Shown here in pieces: positions 44,360 to 56,556 of a stretch of DNA of 64,000 nucleotides. The notes below the pieces were generated by a model. It was not told the origin of the DNA and ran no database searches. It worked only from the letters and a program-made list of their open reading frames with translations. Every line of letters begins with the position of its first letter. The stretch's first letter is position 1. Both the position numbers and the translations under genes were made by a program. Source of the stretch: Scenedesmus sp. ARA3 (Eukaryota; Chlorophyta; Chlorophyceae; Sphaeropleales; Scenedesmaceae); contig RWJK01001346.1 of the NCBI GenBank assembly GCA_004335835.1, forward strand, positions 1-64,000, written 5' to 3'.

Positions 44360-45815
44360 GGCAGCAGCAGCAGCGATGCGTGCACACAAACGGTACAATG
44401 GTGAGCAGGCAACGCGGGTGGCTGTGGCTTGCTGGTTGCACCTTGGCAAAACGCTTCAAGCCGGGGCTGCTGCATCTTCTGACCAATTCATGTACTAATG
44501 GATGCATGAATGAGCCACGCGTGGTGTGTTGAAACTCGCCACCCTTGTAAGTTAGGAGGGTGTGTGTGTGTGACGATGAGGATACCCCATGCGCCTTCAC
44601 ACCTCCTACCATCCTCACTGATCCCTAGGGCTCAGCAAGGCACCCGTGGGCGTTCATTTACTAAAAGCATCTTGACAATGTAGCCAAAAGCATACAAAAG
44701 CATACATTGCTCGCACCTCATAGACAGCATAGTGCCGCCCACCAGGCAGCGTGCCTGCGCCCCGAAGGTTCCCATTGCTCAGCAGCACCGGGCACTCCCT
44801 CTCGTCCGCCTCAACCCTCACAGTGAAGTTTGACCGTACATCTGGCCGATCCAGAAAGTATGTGAGCCGCCTGAACCCTTCCGGCTCACACTGCGTGATG
44901 TAAGTACCACTGATTGATCTGGCAAGCCCCACTGAGCCTGTGGCCCAGCGCAGAGATAGCCGGCTGGTGGTTTGGAGTGTGAACTGGCGCTCGGGTGGGG
45001 ACAGCAGGGCCAAGCTGCTGTCGGTGACTGTGTAGGAGGCCTGGGGAAGAGGCTGGCCTGTGGGAAGATCACAAGGACGGCAGCGGCAGCAGCAGCAGCA
45101 GTATAGAGTGTAATGATCAATGACAGAGCTCTATGCAAGAGCAAGGCAGGGATGCATGTGGGCGGTTGCTCTGGCCCAGCGGCATGCTCTTCTCAGGGGA
45201 CTTTGCTCCAAGAGCCATCGGCAGCGGATGCCAGGTCACCTGTGAGAGTGTCACTTAAGGGGGAAGGATGGTATTGAAGTTCCTGATCCCCAAGGGGCCT
45301 GCTGGCTGTAGATTTTGCCTTTAATTACACATTATACCATCATATCGATGCTGGGCCAAAACGTGAAGGTGGCACTCACCGTCCAGCCGTATGTCTAGCA
45401 GCTCCAGCCCCTCTCCATTCAGCACTAATGGTGGCACCTGGTTGGCTGCCACCACCACAGCCCCATCAGCAGCAGCCTCTTGTTTCCTGGCGCTGCTGCT
45501 GTTGCCTGCTGTTGCTGTGCTGCTGGCAGCGCCGGGCAAGCTGCCGCAGCCAAGCTCTGCTGCTGCAGCTGCAGCTGGCGAGCGCAGGAAGCCGCGCCAC
45601 TGCGGATTGGGGTTGATTGTCAAGGTGCTGGTGACGGTTACGTTATCGCCATTGATGTTGAAAGAGAGCTGTGTGGAAGGGATGAGGTGTGTTGGCGGGG
45701 TGTAGCAGGCTCGGTACTGCCTGGTGCTGCTGGTGCTGTTGATGGAGATGAGCGCTGCGGTGCCAACCTGCAGTAGCACATGGAGCGCGGATAGCAGTGC
45801 ACATTGGGACGACAA
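37899..45815 (-). CDS. M1 family aminopeptidase (PepN/aminopeptidase N type) with Ser/Ala-rich insertions
   Basis: The exons are 45380-45815, 44717-45057, 44169-44309, 43760-43834, 43068-43239, 42243-42892, 41873-41965, 41398-41598, 40832-41172, 40259-40499, 39807-39884, 39257-39657, 38427-38751 and 37899-38087, all in phase, about 1227 residues against the usual 870-900. It is a zinc exopeptidase removing N-terminal residues. The N domain carries ITQCEPEGFRRLTYFLDRPDV and PVLLSNGNL. The catalytic part has TGMEN (about 345) in place of GAMEN, HEFLH (381-385) and the third zinc ligand Glu at 404, exactly HExxH-x18-E, then TVYDK with the catalytic Tyr near 601. About 125 extra Ser/Ala/Asp residues separate these last two. 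The C domain shows KWFRVQASSDQPNN, VNFHAADGSGY and a final helix. The start at 45815 gives a hydrophobic, signal-like N terminus, and many NxS/T sequons suggest a secretory route; an upstream first exon is possible. Confidence 0.92.
39010..39175 (-). repeat. Two echoes of an aminopeptidase exon end
   Basis: On the plus strand, ctccatgtgtctctgcagc (about 39028) and gccccacctggcctccatgtgtgtctgcagcctgg (about 39133-39167) copy the true donor side at 39250-39288, all within the following intron or exon edge. The spacing is about 105-115 nt. Confidence 0.8.
43318..43465 (-). repeat. Two echoes of an aminopeptidase acceptor region
   Basis: Plus-strand blocks at about 43325-43440 and 43402-43470 repeat parts of 43228-43312: agctgtacannctcctgca, tgcaggcaccaagtcg, and a motif like gccatacgcagtagaatga. 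They occupy the intron upstream of the HEFLH exon. Confidence 0.75.
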
Positions 45816-48800
45816 CAGCGCATGATTATAAACAATTGCTGCGTTCCTGATGTAAGGCTTTTCCTCACTGCAAGCTTCTGATGATGCAGCATTGTTGAGG
45901 ACAGCATAGGGTCATGCGTGCAGCAAGCGCACTCCTGCAGGTATGTCTGTACTGCTTGCAGCAATGGCACTGCTGCAAAGCACACAAGAAGTCAGGTGCT
46001 TACTGTTATCTTCTCTCCTCCTTCGGAAGCTTCTGCACTGCTGATGTCTGCTGCTGCTGCTGCTGCTGCTACTGCCCAGGTACAGCTGAGGAGCAGCAAT
46101 GTCTTTACGCAGCTGCTGCACTGCTGCTGCTTGTTGTGGTGGTGCATTCTAGCAATGGGCATATGTCACGCCACGTCTACCACTGTGAACGTACTTTAAA
46201 AAGCGGACTCTCGCAAGCCCGTCTTCTTGCGCTGCAAAGCGAACGTGAAAGTGTACAGATAGTTTGCAAGACGACTACCAGGCGTGTGCCAGCTTCTGCC
46301 TCGGACAAAGCAAACAGCACTTGAAAGTGTTCGTCATCTGGTTACTTGAACAAATTCTGTTGCAACACAGCTTCGCGGCTTGATCTGCGCTATGCGGCCA
46401 TAATGGACAGCTTCAGGCATGGCCCAGGGGTCCCAGCAATTCACGCAAGTATGTGTGCTGCTACAGATCCATTTAGTTTAACATAAAGGAAACGCTTGTT
46501 TGAATATGTGCGTACGCTGGGTGATGCGCGGCAGTTGCAGCCACCACCTGCAGTACCATCTGCTGTCAGCTAACCTTGGTTCCTTGTTCCTGCTGGCTTG
46601 CAGAGCCCAAAAACACCTAGAAGCACTTGTGTGGATGCGTGATTGGCACAAGTGTTTGTGTTAAGGTTTAATAGACGAATGACGACATAAGAACACGATA
46701 TATCAGGTCACTCTGGCAATGTGTGGCAGGAGTCCTGAGAAACCGCTGCATCAGTGGTGCAACACCAGTGTCATCACTGCTTGATCGGAAGACGTTGAAA
46801 GCTTGTTTTACAACGTGATGCAAGAGTACGTGAACACACGCGGGCCTTGTCAGGTGACATTGTTCTCAGATGCACCGCCCAATCTGTCTGCAGATGCTGC
46901 GCCAGCAAGGGTCAAGCAACAATTGTGTGTCACGTGGCACAGCAGTAGCATGCAAGGCACTGGCCAGCACGTGTGCAATCCTCACTGAGGCTGTGGCAAG
47001 CAAACAGCAATGACGCTGATTTTAAGTCAAGGCTGCAGTCCAGAAACAAGTCATGTCCACATGAAAGCCTGACACGCACTGGACTGAGATCGTCACAAAA
47101 CATCTCGTGCCTGTTCATGCATTTTGCCACCTGTGGGCAAGAACAGCAGCGCTGCTTCTAGTCCCAGCGCGTCCCAGACCAAGCTGTGGTTGCTACCCAC
47201 AGGCGTGCGTATAGAGTGTGCGCAACGAATGTTGCACTGCTCTTCTAAGTCAGAATGAAGCTGCTGGACGTCAGAGGACCCACCTCCACTGTGCAGCAGG
47301 ACACACACCAAGTCGTCATACACAACACAGCATGAAGGATGTGGACAACACGATGTTTGTAGTAGTCAAAGGACATACATGTGTGCCTGTCCTTGGCTGC
47401 AGACAGCAATGATGGGTTCTTCACCAGCCGCACAGCACACAGCAAGCTACAACAGAGGCACTGTCTCCAGCCGACATGCAGGCTGGCGTCCAATGTTGGT
47501 GTCAGGACCCAGTCGGCACCATGCGGCAGTGTCCTGCTGTGTTCTGACAACAGCGCAAGTAAGGTGCAGGCCCATGTAAAGTATGTAAAGCATGTAGAGC
47601 CACCCTTAGGCATAACACGTTCAGCTAAACACAATGTGGGGAGACACAAACAGGTAACGCACAACACCCTGTTGTCGCATACATGCTAAAAGCAAGCAGG
47701 AGGTGCCACCATTCTCAGGTAGCTGCTGCCTGCTGGGCGTAGACAAAACCACGTGACAAAAACACCAAACGAGATCCATTACGCATTATACTTCCCATGT
47801 ATCACACAGCATGCTCTATCACAGCAGCTCTGGAGGCACCATCATTGAGGCACAGTTTCACCAAAACAACAGGACACAGTGCCGCCAGAGCGCACGGCCA
47901 AGCCACCTGGCATCAACAACATTGCATTGCTCACTCATGCTCGCACGCAACGGACCATCTCTTCTCCACTTCCACCCTCACTGACCGCGCAGCAGTCATG
48001 CAGAGCATACACTGCCACCCGCAGCGCACCAGGCTAGTCGACAACTCAGCACACCAAAAGCACCAAACAGAAAGAAAAATACATACACGTTGGTACAGCA
48101 TGCTAGCAAATGAAGACAGCTGGGCTCCAGCACCCACCCGGGCAACTGGAGTGCAGCTGGCGTGCACAAAACATACACAGCGCTGCTCTAGCAGGCGCCT
48201 GTTCTACAGCCTACGGCCTACGCACCCCCACATTCGACATCACCCACACACCACCACTGCCCTAAGCAAAGGTCAAAGCCCCAACATGATGCCCTGGCTC
48301 GCAGCTGCGGCAGTGTCAAGACCAACACAAGATGAGTCACTACCGCCATTGTATGTCATGACATACGTAGCAAAGCTGGCTGTCGTCCATCGACACCAAC
48401 CTTTGCTTGTCATCCGTATAGTGTCAAGCAACAGACGCTGCTGCACGGCACCCCTGCCACCACTGCTGCTGTAGCACCAGTTGCCTGGTCAATACAGCAT
48501 CAGGTGTCTGCTGGCAATGTGTTGCCAGCAGGCAGCGATGCAGTGAACACACCCGAGAAAGCAACGTGACACAATTGAGTACAGCCAGGATGTCCACAGC
48601 CAGGCATGCAACCACACCACCTGCAAGAAGGTGGTGCTTCAGGCAAGGTAGGCTGAAGTGGCTTGTGCTGAAACACAATGCAAACTCAGCACAGCCATGC
48701 ACCGCTGCCGCCAACGCCTGCCTAGCAGCTGACATGGCATAGCTATACGAACACCATAGCTGCTGAGACACATCCAATGAGCCCGAGCAACACAGAGGGC

Positions 48801-49714
48801 AGGACATCCAAATGCACCCAGCACATGCATGTTGGTTCCGCACACTCACACAGAGCTGGGAGAAGCTGGTGCATAGCAAGCATGTCAGCACGCCCGACAG
48901 GCCTACACAGGACGGCACTGATAGCCAACGGTGATGGTACAGCAGCTTACAAGCCATTGTCCTGTTAACTGATGCACTGTCGCAACCACAGGAACGGCCT
49001 ACGCTCTAAGCCGCACAACTCTAATCATGCCCTTTGTCCCTGATGAATAACACAGCATAGTTTATGCGATGCAACTACATGTGGGTGGCGCAGGTCACAT
49101 GATGCGACTGCTGCGCATACAGCTTTCAGAGCACAGCAGGAGGCACAGCCAATGCAGTTGTGTGACGGAAAAAAGTGAAGCATTCTGCATGGCTGAACAC
49201 TGCTGCAGTGCACGCTCCTCCATCCAGACTGCTGCAAATCTGCCCTCAGCAACAGCGCTGCTGACTGCAGGTGCGTGCTTCCATGCTGCACTGCTGAAGA
49301 CACCCCTTATCTCGTGTACTCGTTTCCACGGCCCGCACGCCACCAACTGCAGCACTCAAACAAAGAAGCTAGGACCCAAACTGAAAATCAACTCGTACTT
49401 CACCGAGCAGTGACGCCATGTAGGCTAGGTAGCCGCCAGGTCACGCGCCGATCTCCGCCAAGGCACTCGACAGCCTTTATGACGACCCAGATGCTCAACC
49501 TTTCCCCAGCTTCGCCCACTTTGCTCTTACTCTTCCAAACCATAGCATCCAGCTGATCTGCCGCTGATGCCGCCATGCTCTGCAGCACCATGTCAAGAGC
49601 GATAGCCAGCTGCCAAACCCTTGGTTGCCTGCCTGCACTGGACCGCTGCTGGCTTGCTGCTCTGTGCTGCCCACAGTGCCATGTGTGCTGGCTGCCGTGC
49701 TGCTGGCACGCCGC
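45816..49714. other. Large intergenic region
   Basis: No gene is recognised. An open frame at 45912-46121 (minus) could belong to an upstream exon of the aminopeptidase. An open frame at 47797-48474 (plus) has non-coding composition. Confidence 0.45.
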
Positions 49715-52296
49715 TCAAGCTTGGAACACGTGGTACAGGGAGATGTCGCAGCTGCCCTGCAGGTCAGCCTTGTGGTTCGTGCCCTTCTCCCACACGTCCT
49801 TGCCGCTGCTGCTGCGCAGTACAGCCTGCAGCAACCACACCAGCAGCACACAGGGCAGACCAGGTCAGCAACATAGCACCCACACAAAGCAGATACAGCA
49901 GGACAGCATGCAGGGCACAGCTGCTGAAGGTCTCATCTGCTGCGGCCTGTATCCCTGCTACCCAAGATAGTTATCCGCAGAACCGCCACCCGTGTGCTGC
50001 GTGTGCTGCGGCGCAGCACAGCAGCACCAGCACCGCAGCGCTGCTGCCCCTCCCACCTTGTACTCCAGGTCCATGCTGTCAGGCGGCAGCTCGATGCTGG
50101 CCTTCCACACATGCCCATCGCTCCACGTCATGGGCAGCGCATCGTCCACGCTCCATGAGCCCAGGCTGGGGTGGCTGCCCACCAGCACCACGTTTTGGCC
50201 GGGCTTGGTCTGCAGCTGCACGCCCACCTCCACCTGCGCCAGTTTGCAAGCAATGTGACCAGACAGTTGGGAGGCGCTACTACTGCTATTGCTGCTTGAT
50301 GGCTTCGCCGCACACTGCTGCAGGACAAAGAAGACTGGTGCCCAGACATCCTGCCGCTGCTTGTGCGTGATGACACATCCTGTCCCAGGACAGCCGCAGC
50401 CATGCGCCGCACCTTGATGGGTGGCGCGCCGCGCAGCGCGTCTGCGCTGGTCTGTGCCACTGCTAGGTTGGCCTCAGTGGCCTGCACCGCTGACGCTGCT
50501 GACACCAGCTCCTCCAGCTCACGCCGCAGCTGCTCATCCCTGCAAGGCACAGCGGCAGAGCGCGACAGCGTGCATGACTTGTTGGCACAGCACGGTCGTT
50601 GGCACACAGGCAGGGGAATCATGCACTGCAGGCAGACGCCGCTGCATGCCAGTGCTATAAACATGCCTAAGCTGAGGTGCATGCTGTGGACATGCGCGCT
50701 GCGCAAGCTAGCTCCAAGTCAAAACTGCTGGGCCACATTGCTGCTGCCACCTTGTGAAAACTGCGCGCAGCCGCACCTGCGCATCTCCTCCAGCCTGCGC
50801 GCCTCTGCTGCGATGCGCGCAGCCTCAGCCACGCGTGCTGCCTCTTCGCGCTCCTGCGTCTCCAAGTCCTCGGCCAGCTGCAGCAGCGCATCCCTGTACG
50901 CCATCGTCTCCTGGTCCCGCATCTCAGCGCCTTCCTGCAAGCCGCAGACGCACCCACAGCAGCCGGAGCAGCTCCTCAACACAGCTGCAAGGTGTACCAG
51001 TATCCTGCTGGCATGTGGATGCATGAAAGCAACATGCATCCACATGCAATCCTTCCAGTAACAACTGCCTGCGCGACTGCTGAGCTGGTCAACGACTGCT
51101 GGAACGACTCGTGGAAAGGTGCTGTATGTGAGTCATCAACAGCTGCCAGATAGTGCAGCGCAGCGCACCTGCAGCACCAGCAGGCTGCTGTCCACCGCCT
51201 GGTAGTTGTTCTCCAGCTCCCGCAGCCGCTGGTTGGTGGCCTGGATCTGCGCCACAATGCCTGTCAGCTCGTCTGGCAGGCCCTCTGGCGATGACAGCTC
51301 GCGCAGGCGGGCAGGGTCCTGCAAAGCCTGCAGCAGCGGGCTGCGGGGCCTTGAGCCGGGCCTCTGCAGGCGCAGCAGCAGCGGACCCAGTCAGCGCAGC
51401 ACGCCTCGCGCAGGACTGCAATTGCCCGCACCATCAGGCACGAACTGCCAGGTAGTTGCACAATACTGAAAAGTCCACACGGACCAGGTAAGCCTGCCAT
51501 GCATGCCCATGGGCACTGTCCCATCATTGTCTGCGCACTAAAACTAGCTCACATTGCTGAGCATCAACTGGCGGACCTGGGATAGGCAACCAGCACATTG
51601 GCAGCAGCAGCTCAAACAGCAGGAGGGGACAGAATGCAAACGCTGCAGCGCTTCCGGCATGCAGCTGACACCCAAGTTTAAGTTTGAATCTTTCTGATAT
51701 TACGCGGCAACCCAGCGCACCTGGTTCTTCAGATCCGCAGCGAAGGGCGCCAAGACTCCCTGCATCACCTCCGACAGCCTGCTCTGGGCCTTGCCGACCT
51801 CTGTCGCCAGCAGCTGCACAGGATAACGTGATGAACGATTGTCAGCACATGAGATCGAGCCCCTAGGCAACGTCACAGACTGCCTGGCCAACACCGCCCT
51901 ACCCACCTCGCCAAAGCCGGAGATGCGGTGGTAGGTCTCATGCGCGTCTTCTTGCTGCAGTACAAAAAGTCTTGTGTGAGCTAGAGGTGCGGCGGGTGAC
52001 CGCTGACCGGCAGTTTCGGGGAGGCACTCACCGTTTGCAACAGGCGAGGTAGCCAGTGCTGCAGCAAGAGGCGTAACCGAGTCAGTTTTGAACTCAGATA
52101 CCGGTGAACGTCCTGCAGCAGCAAGCAGGCCACCACGCACCTGGCTGAAGAACACCAGCTTCTGCTTCTGCTCCCTGTTGAGTGGGCGGTGGGGGGCTGG
52201 TGGACGCACTGTCTGTGACCTCAGTTGGACCTGACGTTTGTCCAGCGAAGCCCTTACTATAGTGCTGCTGCGCCGGTGTTGCAGTGAAGTCTGCAT
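49715..52296 (-). CDS. Plastid-targeted coiled-coil protein with C-terminal CBM20 starch-binding domain
   Basis: The exons are 52141-52296, 51907-51954, 51721-51813, 51169-51363, 50777-50934, 50413-50539, 50057-50233 and 49715-49825, all in phase, 354 residues. Residues 1-16 (ending SSTIVRAS) look like a chloroplast transit peptide. A helical region follows (HETYHRISGFGEV; LSEVMQGVLAPF). Residues about 120-245 are predicted coiled coil rich in Glu/Arg/Ala (REEAARVAEAARIAAEARRL). Residues 260-354 match CBM20: VEVGVQLQTKPGQNVVLVGS, LGSWSVDDALPM, the carbohydrate-site Trp in HVWKASIELP, DLEYKAVL and VWEKGTNHKADL. CBM20 binds starch. No catalytic domain is attached, so a role in starch granule, pyrenoid sheath or enzyme docking is inferred, by analogy with coiled-coil starch-binding proteins such as PTST and SAGA1. 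It is divergent from the next gene. Confidence 0.88.
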
Positions 52297-52560
52297 GGCT
52301 GTCCAACTGCTGCTGCTTGAAAGAGTGTGTACAAGACCTTTCGCACTGTATGTGGTTCTTTGCTCCAGTTCATTCGTTTACAGTGTTTTTTTAAAGAGTC
52401 TGCAGCTGACCAGCCACACCTCAAGGGCACCACACTTGGAGAGGCTGTCAGTCAAGGGTCTTGCAAGACCCTGGGGGGGTGTGACCGATGCTGGCTGTCA
52501 CCACGGACGCTACAGGGACACCACAGCGACCGCTGCTGACTAATATGTTGTTGATCAAGT
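52297..52560. promoter_or_regulatory. Bidirectional promoter region with an 18-bp perfect palindrome
   Basis: The 264 bp lie between divergent start codons of the CBM20 gene and a single-pass membrane protein gene. Positions 52455-52472 read AGGGTCTTGCAAGACCCT, an exact palindrome that could be a dimeric factor site. A T-run with TTTAAA lies at about 52386-52394. Function is inferred from position only. Confidence 0.5.
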
Positions 52561-55324
52561 ATGCCGTGTCGCTTGATTGTCAATCCCGCATGCGTGCACA
52601 CAATGACCTGCGCACAACTGATTCGGAGAAGCTCAGCCGTCTTTCATAGCCATACTTTTCCACCTTTTGCATATGCTACAGTTCTACGTACGCCAAAGAA
52701 GCAGCGTGGGCCACTCTGCTTGCAGCCGAGTGTGCCGATACACGTGTGCAATGCCGTGCCGAGCTCCGTGACGCAACCAGAAGGCTCAATAGATCTACAT
52801 GCAAACGTTGTACACACTAGCAGCAATGGCACCAGCCCGCCAGCTGCTGCAGCAGTGCAGCAGCAGGAGACCCACAGCTGGGAAGAGGACAGCAGCAGCA
52901 AGGCTGCAGGAGAGGAGTGGCAGGGCACGAAACCCTTCACACTGAAGGATGTTGACTGGGGTAGGCCATGATGCGGGCTGCGTGCTGCATGCAGTGTTGC
53001 CTTGCTGTGCAGCTTGCAACTACATGCATTGCTGACATGCCAGGTGCCGCATTGCATGAAAGCATAGTCCGCCACAACAGGAGCGCACCTTGGCAAAGAA
53101 ACCAGCACAGGTTCAGGCACACAGGTGCCTCTTGTGTGTCAAGCATTCAATATGTGGTGTCCAGCAAGCGCCCAAAGCACTCAAGCCACATTCGGCCTTG
53201 TGGCTGATGCTGCTGCTCTCCTGCAATGCATGCTTGTCCAGGGCTGACTGGGCTGCTTGGCATCATCCTGCTGCTCAGCTTTGGCGCTTATCGCGTGCTG
53301 GATCATTTCCGTAAGTCCTTTGTGATGTTGCAACTGGAATGGACAGCTGAAGAACGATTCCTGTGTCGCCAAGGTGTATTAGCATCTGCATGCTGCTGTG
53401 CATGTTCTTGTCATGCCAAATGCTGTATCACTCATGCTGTAGGAGCACTGTCACAGAAACAGCAGGTCATAGCAATGCGCATGTCATATGACAAAGTACA
53501 ATGCATAACTGCCTGCTGGCATGTGGCCACCGGCCTTGTTAAAGTCTGCACAGCAGCTGCAGTTTCAGTTGCACCTTTGAAGCACTGCATTGCTTGTATT
53601 GGTGAGGATTACATCATGTTTGTTGCGCCGGTGAGGTTTCTGCACGTGTCGACAATAGAATTGCTGCCATGGTTGATTGCTGACGAGTGCATTGCTGCGG
53701 CTGCTGCTGCTGCAGGCGTGTATCAGCACAACAAGCGCCCTGCAGGACCGCAGATACACACAATGGTGCAGCGGCAGCCAGCAGCACCTCCCAGCAGCAG
53801 CACAGCGCCAGTCTTTCCACCAGCCAAAACAAGAGGCAGCAAGAGCAAATCCAAGCAGGACAAGGCCAGCAAAAGCAGCAGCGCTGAAAAGGCAGCGGCA
53901 GCAGCAGCAGCGGCCGCGCCTGACGCTGCCGCAGCAGCAGGCAGCGACGGCAGCTCGCAGGCTGCCGGCAACAGCCCCACCTCATCATCAGCAGCAGCAG
54001 CAGCGCTCAACCCTTTGTCCGAGGTTGGGGCTGGGGCGCTGGTGCCGGGGTTTGAGCTGCCTGCTGGCGCGCCTGGTGCGCCGCAGCCCAGCCCGCTGGA
54101 TGCGGGGTTCAGCAGCAGCATGCCTGCGCCCTGGCTGGGTGGGGTGGGGCAGCTGGACCTGCCGCAGATGCAGCTGCCCGAGCCACTGAGTCAGCCGCCT
54201 GAGCTGCCCAGCATACAGGTGGGATGTTTGGGGTGTGTGGGGTGTCTGGTGCTTGGCGGCACATACGAGGCAAGGCCCTTCTAGTGTGACAGGCGAGCGC
54301 ATGGCAGCTGCACTGGTGACTCAGTGACCTGATGTGTTTGTGTATGCGTGTATGTTTTGTGTATCAGCGTACAAGCAGCGCTTTCCACAGTTGTTACATT
54401 TGCTGCTGGTTTCCGTATCGTCCTGCTCCCAGGTGGAGCCCCCGGCCAAGGCAGTGACACAGGCTGAGCTCGCGGCCATGCCATCCGACCCCTCGCTGCC
54501 AAGCTTGCGGGAGCGCGCACACATCGCCATGCGCGCCAGCGGGGCAGCAGTGGAGGCCTCGCAGCGCGCAGCAGCGTACTCGGCAGCAGCCAGCAGTGCG
54601 GCGTCTCGCGCAGCAGAGGCTGCGGAGCAGGCGGCTGTGGCAGCGTCGGCAGTGCAGGTGGGGCCGGTGCTGCAGGAGTTGGTGATCTTGTTGGCTCTGT
54701 GGATGCACAGGGGGTGTGCATGCTGTCAATGGCGACGACACCTTTGTGCTTCTCCATTCGCTTTACGCCGGGGATGGCGGACAACTCTGCATCGTTGCGT
54801 GCATTACACGTATCGTGTGCCGAGTTATGCCTCTGTATGTTTCCTGCAAGCTGGTCCATGTGCATTTATGTAACTGCTGTGCTGTAAATGATGTTTCTCT
54901 GTCTGCGACTGGCTGGTGCTGCCTGCAGGCTGCGCTGGAGGCAGCAGCAGAAGATGCCATGGCAGCAGCAGTCAAGCGCATGAACAGAGCTGTTGAGATG
55001 GTGGCAGACGCAGAAAGCAGAGCAGCAGCAGCAGCAGCTATGGCCACAGCATACCAGGACATCTCTGACGGCCAGGCAGAGGCAGCACGCGCAGCAGCTG
55101 ACCTGCCGGCAATGCCTGCCCGGCAGGCACAGGCAGCAGGGCACATTGCAAACCTGCAGAAGGTGCTGCATGAGCAGATGTTCAGCGCAAGCAGCTTGAT
55201 AGGCGATTGGGTGGCAGGTGTGTGGGCGGCAATTGTGGGTGCTATTGCGTGGGTGCAAGCGTCCGTGGCAGGTGCTTGGGCTGGGCTGGTGGGGGCAGTG
55301 TCAGGTGCAGCAAAGGGCTCGTAA
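52561..55324 (+). CDS. Single-pass membrane, Ala-rich protein, probably plastid-targeted; unknown function
   Basis: The exons are 52561-52960, 53242-53310, 53716-54218, 54433-54657 and 54929-55324, in phase, 530 residues. The first 60 residues are basic/hydroxylated and could be a presequence, though the choice among early ATGs is open. A Glu/Asp/Ser segment ending TLKDVDWG precedes one hydrophobic helix (LTGLLGIILLLSFGAYRVL, about 135-153) coded mainly by the small exon 2. Then come a Lys/Ser/Ala low-complexity stretch, a Pro/Gly/Leu linker, long Ala-rich helices resembling apolipoprotein or LEA repeats (about 380-480), and an amphipathic Trp/Ala/Gly C terminus (DWVAGVWAAIVGAIAW). I do not recognise the family. 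Its divergent partner is a starch-binding protein, so co-expression is plausible. Confidence 0.7.
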
Positions 55325-56556
55325 GAGGTGTGTGTGCTGTTTTGGGTTGCAGGACTTGAGTTGCCAGAAAGGCGTGTGGGCATGTGTTGGCAGCTCTTCT
55401 ATAGCTTTGGCTTTTGCAGCAGCAAAGCATTTGCTATGAGCAGTAAGGCAGCGTGCGCTTGCATTGAGAGTGTGTGTTATCGTGTGTTTCTGCAAAAACT
55501 GCGCCACCAGCAGCATGTACCTGCGTTGCAACCCTGCCTTTACGGCGTGTATCATGCGGTGTAGTCACAACGCAGCGTGCTAGAAAGTTGTAGTGCTGCA
55601 ACTTGGCAGCTTGGTGGTGCCTTTGCATCCAGTTATTGCAGGGGCAGGTCCTTGAACCCAATCTTGTTGCTTGTAGCAGCAGTCAAACGAGGCACAGGGC
55701 TGCGCACCATGCATGATGCCAGCTGCAGCAAACACCTGTGTTGCCGCGGCGGTGTAGGCCGTTGCCAGTACTGCAAGCTGTTGCAGCGGTTGGGCGCGGT
55801 CCTGTGTGTTGCTCCAACACTTGCGGCGACGACTGAGTGATTGTCAGCATATGGCTTATACAATTGCCATGTTATGGTGTACACGAGCTGATTTGAGGTC
55901 GAGTAGCTGCATTGGGGGGACCACTTCTAGACATGTGAGTGGCGCAATATGCTGCATTGTGCTACTGCACTGTGTGTTCCCTGCAATTCTTTATACTAGC
56001 TGGTGCAGGCCTTCAAGCTGTTTGAGTGCTGGCAGTTGAATGTTGACCACAGCTGCGCTGCCAGCACCAAGGTTGTTCATCAACCAGCAGTGGTGCGGCA
56101 CAGCGCTGGAGACAACAGTGCTTCCTTTGCACACATTATTTGCTTTTGTACCGCGATTCTGTGCTGCGTGGTCTCATGCATGGTGCTTCCGTCAAGCACC
56201 AAGGTTGCTGAGTGTGTACTCAGCAGGTGTACTGGCGGGGATCACCCGGCGCGTGTGGTGTCTTGACGCTGTTTGGTGTATGTGCGCCACGAAAAGAGGT
56301 TTGAGACTTGATGTAACATATGTTCGTTGTGACGGCGGCCGCCTGGCTCTGTGACCCTGTCATCAACCCGTCGTAACCCTCGAGTGTGCTGCGTGCCGGT
56401 CCGGGACCTGAAGAAGCTGTTCCTGTCCACGCTTCCATTGTGTTTGCTGCAACTTTTGTGTTGATTAACCTGGTATTTACCTTCTGTTCTTGCTCCGACA
56501 GCACAATCCAGAGTTCCAACACGTCACGGTACTTACCGAAACTGGTGAACAGCATC
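55325..56556. other. Intergenic
   Basis: No coding exon is recognised. Short duplicated words occur (for example agcaccaaggttg near 56065 and 56196). Confidence 0.5.

Noticed and set aside
47797..48474. 225-codon plus-strand open frame in a large gene-free region
   Set aside because: The His/Thr/Cys-rich composition matches neighbouring intergenic translations. No hydrophobic core, motif or exon partner is visible.
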